A program made the translations under genes and the position numbers. From Chloroflexota bacterium (GTDB taxonomy: Bacteria > Chloroflexota > Anaerolineae > Aggregatilineales > Aggregatilineaceae), in contig JACRBK010000156.1 in NCBI GenBank assembly GCA_016234525.1, forward strand, positions 1-10,172: a stretch of 10,172 bases of DNA. The letters run 5' to 3'. Positions within the stretch are counted from its first letter, which is position 1. Each line of letters begins with the position of its first letter. The notes beneath the pieces were generated by a model, which was not told the origin of the DNA, searched no databases, and saw nothing but the letters and a program-made list of their open reading frames with translations. This document shows, piece by piece, positions 6,549-10,172 of the stretch.

Positions 6549-6689
6549 ATGAAAAGGTTACTTCAGGGTATGATAGCCAGGATTGCAAGGAAAAGAGTAA
6601 ATAGGATGTCTGATGAAAAGTTATCGCGGGCCGCCCTGGATAGCGTTGGGGACAATTTTCTTGTCAGGTGGCTAAAGAAATTCCTCTAA
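6549..6689 (+). CDS. Small basic protein, 46 residues, function unknown
   Basis: An ATG at 6549 preceded by AAGAGGG (6537-6543, 5-base spacer) opens a 46-codon frame ending in TAA at 6687-6689. The product, beginning MKRLLQGMIARIARKRVNRM and ending FLVRWLKKFL, has 12 Lys/Arg against 4 Asp/Glu (about +8). It has an amphipathic helix-like first half and an aromatic-basic tail. A candidate promoter lies upstream and a 9-bp hairpin 28 bases downstream, giving a complete small transcription unit. It may be a small regulator, membrane-active peptide or toxin-like protein; I recognise no family. The risk is that it is a chance frame in a gene-poor stretch. Confidence 0.45.
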   Translation: MKRLLQGMIARIARKRVNRMSDEKLSRAALDSVGDNFLVRWLKKFL

Positions 6690-6717
6690 AATGACCTGCG
6701 CTGTTTATCTAAACTAG

Positions 6718-6740
6718 ACCAGGGGCAGTTCGCCCCTGGT
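6718..6740. terminator. Perfect 9-bp hairpin, possible terminator
   Basis: ACCAGGGGC (6718-6726) pairs perfectly with GCCCCTGGT (6732-6740) around AGTTC. It stands between the small plus-strand ORF and the convergent two-TM gene, the expected place for a terminator. No real T run follows on either strand (TATAA on plus; TAGTTTAG on minus), so termination is unproven. Confidence 0.45.
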
Positions 6741-6792
6741 TATAAGGTTGGATGACTTTATAGAACATCGCGCAGAACAAGCGGCGTTCTTA

Positions 6793-7173
6793 CTACTTCT
6801 CCCGCTGGCGATTTTGCACCGCGAGCAGTTCCGCCAGCGAGACGTTCTCGCCATCCGATCCCAATTCATCGGCCAAACGCTGTTTAAGGGCCTGCCGTTC
6901 GTCCTCGCTCATCAATTGCAGCAGCAGCGCCAGCCGCGTATCTTCGGGGGCGCTGCGTTTGGCTTTTTCCTGGCTTTCCTCGGCTGGTTTAGAATCGAGG
7001 GCGCTCAAGGCCCACACGATCCAGAGCGCGGCAGAGCCGCCGAGCGCCGTCATCCCGGCTAAAATGCTGATCGCGCCGTCTGCTCCCATGACGACACTGG
7101 ATACAAGCGCTCCGCCCCACATGACCACGGTGGCGATAGAGTTGGCGATCAGACTGTTCCAGCGAATACCCAT
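6793..7173 (-). CDS. Two-TM membrane protein with charged C-terminal helix
   Basis: A 126-residue protein with two hydrophobic helices (about 8-29 and 33-57, separated by GADG) and a cytoplasmic tail. The tail holds a charged linker (about 60-80) and a probable amphipathic helix (about 79-104, LALLLQLMSEDERQALKQRLADEL). The ATG at 7173 has AGGGGG (7181-7186) 7 bases upstream. It begins 22 bases after the exonuclease III stop, so it is likely the second gene of that transcript. I recognise no family and no catalytic motif. The layout resembles small bacterial 2TM-domain proteins, but that is only a structural resemblance. Confidence 0.8.
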   Translation of the reverse strand: MGIRWNSLIANSIATVVMWGGALVSSVVMGADGAISILAGMTALGGSAALWIVWALSALDSKPAEESQEKAKRSAPEDTRLALLLQLMSEDERQALKQRLADELGSDGENVSLAELLAVQNRQREK

Positions 7174-7195
7174 TGTTGAACCCCCTCGATTAATT

Positions 7196-7969
7196 TCAAA
7201 ATGATACAGTCAAACTCACCGGACAGTGATCGGACCCCATCACCCCGGCGTGAATGTCAGCCTCGACGATCTGTTCGCGCAGATCAGGCGTGGTGAAAAA
7301 ATAGTCAATCCGCCAGCCGATATTCCTCTGGCGGGAGCCGGTCCAATAGGGCCAGTAAGTATACAGATCGGTAGTATCGGGGTGCAAGGCGCGAAACGTA
7401 TCCACATAACCCCGCGCGACGACGTCATCGATCCAGGCGCGTTCGACAGGCATAAAGCCGGTGGTGTTCTGGTTTTCTTTGGGGCGTGCCAGATCGATCT
7501 CCTGGTGCGCGGTGTTCACATCCCCGCAGAAAATCACGGGGCGCCCATCGGCGCGCAGACGTTCGCAGACCTCTAAGAACGCCGCTTTATAGGCCATCTT
7601 AAACGGCACGCGGTTATTCTCTTGGCCCCCATTAGGAAAATACGCACCGATCAGCACAAAGTTGCTGAAATACGTGATCACGGTGCGCCCTTCGCCGTCG
7701 AACTGATCGATCCCCAGCCCGATCTGGACGCGCTCCGGTTCCTGGCGGGTGTAGATCACCACGCCGCTGTACCCTTTTTTGACGGTGGACCATGCCCAAT
7801 AACTATGATACCCCTCCGGCTCGCGCAGCGCGCTGTCAAGCTGATCCGGGTGGGCTTTGGTTTCTTGCAGACAGAGAATATCCGGCTGAACCTGCTGTAT
7901 CCAGTCGAGCAGCCCTTTACCGTGTGCCGCCCGAATGCCGTTTACGTTCCACGAATACAAGCGCAGCAT
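7196..7969 (-). CDS. xth: Exodeoxyribonuclease III (AP endonuclease, EEP superfamily)
   Basis: A 257-residue Mg-dependent enzyme of base excision repair. It cleaves DNA 5' to abasic sites and removes 3'-blocking groups and 3' nucleotides. All catalytic motifs of the ExoIII/APE family are visible: Asn8 in SWNVNGIRA, Glu36 in CLQETKA, Tyr110 in GAYFPNG, Asp150 and Asn152 in FCGDVNTAH, Asp222 in WRIDYFF, and Asp247-His248 in GSDHCP. Length and architecture are normal. The ATG at 7969 follows AGGAG (7976-7980) with a 6-base spacer. It is followed after 22 bases by the two-TM gene. A 217-base structured element lies in the 287-base gap upstream, so its promoter must sit within or near that element. 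Confidence 0.97.
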   Translation of the reverse strand: MLRLYSWNVNGIRAAHGKGLLDWIQQVQPDILCLQETKAHPDQLDSALREPEGYHSYWAWSTVKKGYSGVVIYTRQEPERVQIGLGIDQFDGEGRTVITYFSNFVLIGAYFPNGGQENNRVPFKMAYKAAFLEVCERLRADGRPVIFCGDVNTAHQEIDLARPKENQNTTGFMPVERAWIDDVVARGYVDTFRALHPDTTDLYTYWPYWTGSRQRNIGWRIDYFFTTPDLREQIVEADIHAGVMGSDHCPVSLTVSF

Positions 7970-8022
7970 AACTGTCTCCTTGAAGGTTGATTATGTACAG
8001 GTAGAATTTACTCCTATCCCCT

Positions 8023-8239
8023 CCCTACTGGTCAGTCCGAATAAGTATGAGAGAGGGTGGTGTACCCCGCTGCCGCAGGCTCAAGCGCTGCGGCTAGAGA
8101 AAAAACCTGGAAGCGCACTAAAGGCGCTGAAAACCAGACTCCAACCAGCCCCTTTAGTGGGCTTCCCCGCTCTTTTGATAGCCGGGCCGCTTGAGCGCCC
8201 GGCGACGGCTGCAAAACCTGCTCGGACTGACCAGTAGGG
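8023..8239. repeat. Fold-back element with paired hairpins and complementary loops
   Basis: Outer stem: CCCTACTGGTCAGTCCGA (8023-8040) pairs perfectly with 8222-8239. Hairpin A: GCCGCAG (8072-8078), loop GCTCAAGCG (8079-8087), CTGCGGC (8088-8094). Central stem: 8109-8129 with 8146-8166, 19 of 21 positions paired. Hairpin B: GCCGGGC (8181-8187), loop CGCTTGAGC (8188-8196), GCCCGGC (8197-8203). The two 9-base loops are perfect reverse complements, and 14 bases separate the central stem from each hairpin. Against the reverse complement of B, hairpin A differs at three stem pairs and all three differences keep pairing. The same fold is available on either strand. It has no coding signature. It may be a MITE-like repeat, a structured RNA, or both. 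No target duplication was identified. Confidence 0.75.
8100..8166 (-). terminator. Intrinsic terminator of the cyclase gene
   Basis: On the minus strand the stem 8166-8146 with 8129-8109 (19 of 21 pairs, 16-base loop) is followed after three bases by TTTTTT (plus-strand A6 at 8100-8105). This is a strong rho-independent terminator shape, about 90 bases after the cyclase stop. It forms the core of the fold-back element and would separate the cyclase transcript from exonuclease III. Confidence 0.6.
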
Positions 8240-8253
8240 GGTGAGGCCGCTTT
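8237..8253. repeat. 17-base intergenic repeat, copy 2
   Basis: GGGGGTGAGGCCGCTTT is identical to 2654-2670. It abuts the right end of the fold-back element (sharing GGG) and ends four bases before the cyclase stop codon. Confidence 0.6.
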
Positions 8254-8256
8254 GCC

Positions 8257-8883
8257 TTATATCACCCCCAACACCGCCCGCACGGGTGAGCCATCGCCCG
8301 CCGCGATCTTGAGCGGCAAACAGATCAGGGTATACACACCCGGCTCGATATGACCCATGACAATATTCTCAAGGATAATCACGCCGTTTCCCAGTAAAAT
8401 CCGGTGTGCTGGAAATGCAGCGTCGCCGATCTTCTCGATGGTGAGATAGTCAATTCCGACAAATTTGACCTGATGTTCGATCAGGAACTCCGCCCCGGAC
8501 TTGGAGACATAGACGGCGTTATCATGGGTAATTGAGGCGGCGGCAGTGGTATTGCGCGTCTTGAACAGCAGTGCGTGATCCGGCAGAATCTGGCACGCCT
8601 CCAACACGTCGCGGCTGATCACGGGGGCGTCCAGGGCGATCACCTGGGCGGGCAAAATAAAGGTTTCCGGTGCATACTGGTCGATAGTTTTGCCTTTGTC
8701 GACAAAATGCAGCGGCGCGTCCAGGTGGGTGCCGATATGGGCCGTGATTTTGCCGAGCGAGAGCATGTTGAGACCATCTTTTTCAAAGGTGGCCTGTGGG
8801 GTGAAGTTCAGCGGCGGGTCACCAGGATACATAGGGGTGTCTGCGCTCAGTGTCATGCTGATGTCGTACACTTTTTTGAACAT
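8257..8883 (-). CDS. Cyclase / kynurenine-formamidase family metal hydrolase
   Basis: A 208-residue cytosolic metal-dependent amidohydrolase. It carries the family signature HxGTHxDxPxHF intact as HIGTHLDAPLHF (residues 49-60), supplying His49, His53 and Asp55 as metal ligands and His59. The later His160 (FPAHRILL) and Glu172 (IILENI) match the remaining conserved active-site residues. MFKKVYDISMTLSADTPMYP is the usual opening, and the length is that of KynB-type enzymes. KynB hydrolyses N-formylkynurenine in tryptophan breakdown, but many family members act on other substrates. No kynurenine-pathway gene is nearby, so no gene symbol is given. The ATG at 8883 has AAAGGG (8890-8895) 6 bases upstream. 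Its 3' end adjoins the 17-base repeat and the fold-back element with its terminator. Confidence 0.9.
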   Translation of the reverse strand: MFKKVYDISMTLSADTPMYPGDPPLNFTPQATFEKDGLNMLSLGKITAHIGTHLDAPLHFVDKGKTIDQYAPETFILPAQVIALDAPVISRDVLEACQILPDHALLFKTRNTTAAASITHDNAVYVSKSGAEFLIEHQVKFVGIDYLTIEKIGDAAFPAHRILLGNGVIILENIVMGHIEPGVYTLICLPLKIAAGDGSPVRAVLGVI

Positions 8884-8919
8884 GGGATACCCTTTCCAAC
8901 GGAACCATAAAATTCAGGC

Positions 8920-8925
8920 TATAAT
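8920..8925 (+). promoter_or_regulatory. Perfect -10 hexamer before the STAND gene
   Basis: TATAAT lies 50 bases before the ATG at 8976, in the 92-base gap between divergent genes. No good -35 hexamer stands 16-18 bases upstream, so strength and regulation are unclear. Confidence 0.4.
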
Positions 8926-8944
8926 GGTGCGTTAGTTATATTAT

Positions 8945-8954
8945 TCTGATCAGA
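8945..8954. promoter_or_regulatory. 10-bp palindrome, possible operator
   Basis: TCTGATCAGA is a perfect palindrome between the candidate -10 box and the STAND start codon, where a repressor site could act on the divergent region. A 10-bp palindrome may also occur by chance. Confidence 0.25.
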
Positions 8955-8975
8955 TTTTACCTAAGATCGCACGCT

Positions 8976-10172
8976 ATGACCGATGAAACCCAATTATCCC
9001 TTCTACCTGCCTTTAATCCGACCCTGATTGGCTTTCGGGCGGAAGAGTTTTTATCGCTGACTCAAACGCTGCTGGCGTTCCCGCTGGAACATCCTCAGGC
9101 GGCGTTGGATGCGGCTCCTTTCCGCCTGACCCGGCCCGAAGCGCGCCCCGAAATTCCGCTAGCGCCGCTGCCCCCGCGTTGGTATCCGCGCCCGGCAGCC
9201 GAGGTGATCGAAGCGGCGCGGGCGTGGCTGACGGCTCCGCCCCGCCCGGTGATTTTCGAAGGGCGAACCCAGGAATTGATGCGCGTGCTGCGGCCTCTTT
9301 TGGCCGGACATGCGGTGCAGGTGCGCGGCGAACCCGGTGTAGGTAAATCGGCGCTGCTGGCGAATGTTGCCAACCACGAGCGCACTCGCCAGCGTTTTCG
9401 CCGCATCTGGTGGATCGATCAGCCGGCCCGCCTGGATCAAATCCTGGCGCTGGCGCTGAATCTGCCACACGTCCTGGCTGATCCCGATCCGGTCAGCCGT
9501 CGGGCCAGACTCGCCGGGCAGTTGGACGAACACACCCTGCTGATTGTGGATAACCTGGCCCCTGACGATCCGCTGATCGAGGTGCTGCCCACGCTGACCG
9601 AGCACGTATTGGCGGCGGTAGAAATTGCGCCTGCGCTGCCTGATCCTGATGTGCCGCTGCCCGAAGACCCGGAAGGCGTGATCACGCTGCGCGGCCTGGA
9701 CGATAACGCCGCGGTGGATGCTTTAGCGCGCCATGCCGGGATCGATGACATCCGGCGGATTCGTCCCCAACTGCTCCACCTCGTGACTCTGCTCGGCCAT
9801 CATCCCTACGCGCTGATGCTCGCGGGGGCGTTGGCCCGCCGTGATAAACTCTCGTTGGATGAACTCGAACCGCTGCTGCAAGTCGAAACGGCTCCCCCGG
9901 TGGAAAACTCGGAGGATGAGGCGGAAACCGAGGAATCTCCTGAAGCGCCTGTGATCAACGCCAGTCTGAACCGCGCGCTGGATGTATCGTTAGAAGCGCT
10001 GCCGCGTGACTATCGGCGGCTGTTCGATGCCTTCGGGGTGTTTCCGCCAGACGGCGCGCCGCTGGACGCCTTACACGCGGTATCGCCGGTCGGCAGTCTG
10101 CTGGCGAGCAAACGCGGCCTGTTGATGTTGGAACAATACGGCTTTGTCCGGCGTGATCACCGCCAGCCCGAT
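8976..10172 (+). CDS. STAND/NB-ARC-type NTPase, 3' end outside window
   Basis: An open frame of 399 codons with no stop before the window end. The ATG at 8976 (MTDETQLSLLPAFNP) lacks a clear ribosome site. After an N-terminal region of about 90 residues with no domain I recognise, FEGRTQEL (94-101) leads into a P-loop NTPase. Walker A is GEPGVGKS (118-125, Lys124), Walker B is TLLIVDN (187-193, Asp192), and a GLPL-like helix is LLGHHPYALMLAGALA (272-287). An acidic linker (about 303-325) follows, then a winged-helix-like stretch (RRLFDAFGVFPPDGAPLDAL, 347-366). This is the architecture of AP-ATPase/NB-ARC signalling switches, whose C-terminal sensor (TPR or WD40 repeats) would lie beyond the window. 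Such proteins act in transcription control or antiviral immunity; the role here is open. Confidence 0.88.
   Translation, partial: MTDETQLSLLPAFNPTLIGFRAEEFLSLTQTLLAFPLEHPQAALDAAPFRLTRPEARPEIPLAPLPPRWYPRPAAEVIEAARAWLTAPPRPVIFEGRTQELMRVLRPLLAGHAVQVRGEPGVGKSALLANVANHERTRQRFRRIWWIDQPARLDQILALALNLPHVLADPDPVSRRARLAGQLDEHTLLIVDNLAPDDPLIEVLPTLTEHVLAAVEIAPALPDPDVPLPEDPEGVITLRGLDDNAAVDALARHAGIDDIRRIRPQLLHLVTLLGHHPYALMLAGALARRDKLSLDELEPLLQVETAPPVENSEDEAETEESPEAPVINASLNRALDVSLEALPRDYRRLFDAFGVFPPDGAPLDALHAVSPVGSLLASKRGLLMLEQYGFVRRDHRQPD

Noticed and set aside
7935..8237. Plus-strand open frame across the fold-back element
   Set aside because: No ribosome site, no recognisable domain, and the bases are explained by inverted-repeat structure.
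9013..9751. Several minus-strand open frames opposite the STAND gene
   Set aside because: They overlap one another in different frames and lie over intact Walker motifs on the plus strand.
3834..10172. A single defence island joining the TIR-HEAT and STAND genes
   Set aside because: About 4 kb of unrelated genes on the opposite strand, including exonuclease III and a formamidase-type cyclase, separate them. No nuclease, restriction or toxin-antitoxin genes accompany them.
1..10172. CRISPR array, rRNA or tRNA genes
   Set aside because: No regularly spaced direct repeats and no T-arm/cloverleaf or rRNA-like stretches were seen on either strand.

Overview
The window looks like a stretch of GC-rich bacterial chromosome. 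The genes carry clear AGGAG-type ribosome binding sites. The gene set mixes ordinary housekeeping functions (FtsX-type permease, exonuclease III, YgeA/RacX-type racemase, kynurenine-formamidase-type cyclase) with TIR-HEAT and STAND NTPase proteins. This mix, and C-rich/G-rich hairpin repeats scattered between genes, resemble Chloroflexota (Anaerolineae-like) genomes. That assignment is inference from style, not from a marker gene.

Layout. 146-2590 (+) is a two-module FtsX/MacB-type ABC exporter permease. It converges on 2687-3421 (-), a DinB-like four-helix protein with a TPR tail. Between 3422 and 3833 lie a decayed histidine-kinase C-terminus (3514-3646, -) and a strongly structured segment (3673-3765). 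Next comes an apparent two-gene operon: a TIR-HEAT protein (3834-4835, +) followed 11 bases later by an amino-acid racemase (4847-5536, +) and a terminator. 5676-6188 (-) encodes a small membrane-anchored extracytoplasmic protein. 6189-6792 is a gene-poor stretch holding an internally deleted IS5-type transposase remnant, a likely 46-residue basic small protein (6549-6689, +) and a hairpin. Three genes follow on the minus strand, read from high to low coordinate: a cyclase/formamidase-family protein (8257-8883), exonuclease III (7196-7969) and a two-TM protein (6793-7173). The last two form a tight pair. A STAND/NB-ARC NTPase starts divergently at 8976 and runs off the window.

The most unusual object is the 217-base element at 8023-8239, between the cyclase and exonuclease genes. 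A perfect 18-bp outer stem encloses two 7-bp hairpins placed symmetrically (14 bases each side) around a central 21-bp stem. The two 9-base hairpin loops are perfectly complementary to each other. The two hairpin stems differ at three pairs, and all three differences are compensatory. On the minus strand the central stem followed by six T also reads as an intrinsic terminator for the cyclase gene. It could be a fold-back mobile repeat (MITE), a structured RNA, or both.

TIR-HEAT and STAND proteins are relatives of immune-type signalling proteins. Here they are about 4 kb apart with unrelated genes between, so one joint defence system is not shown.
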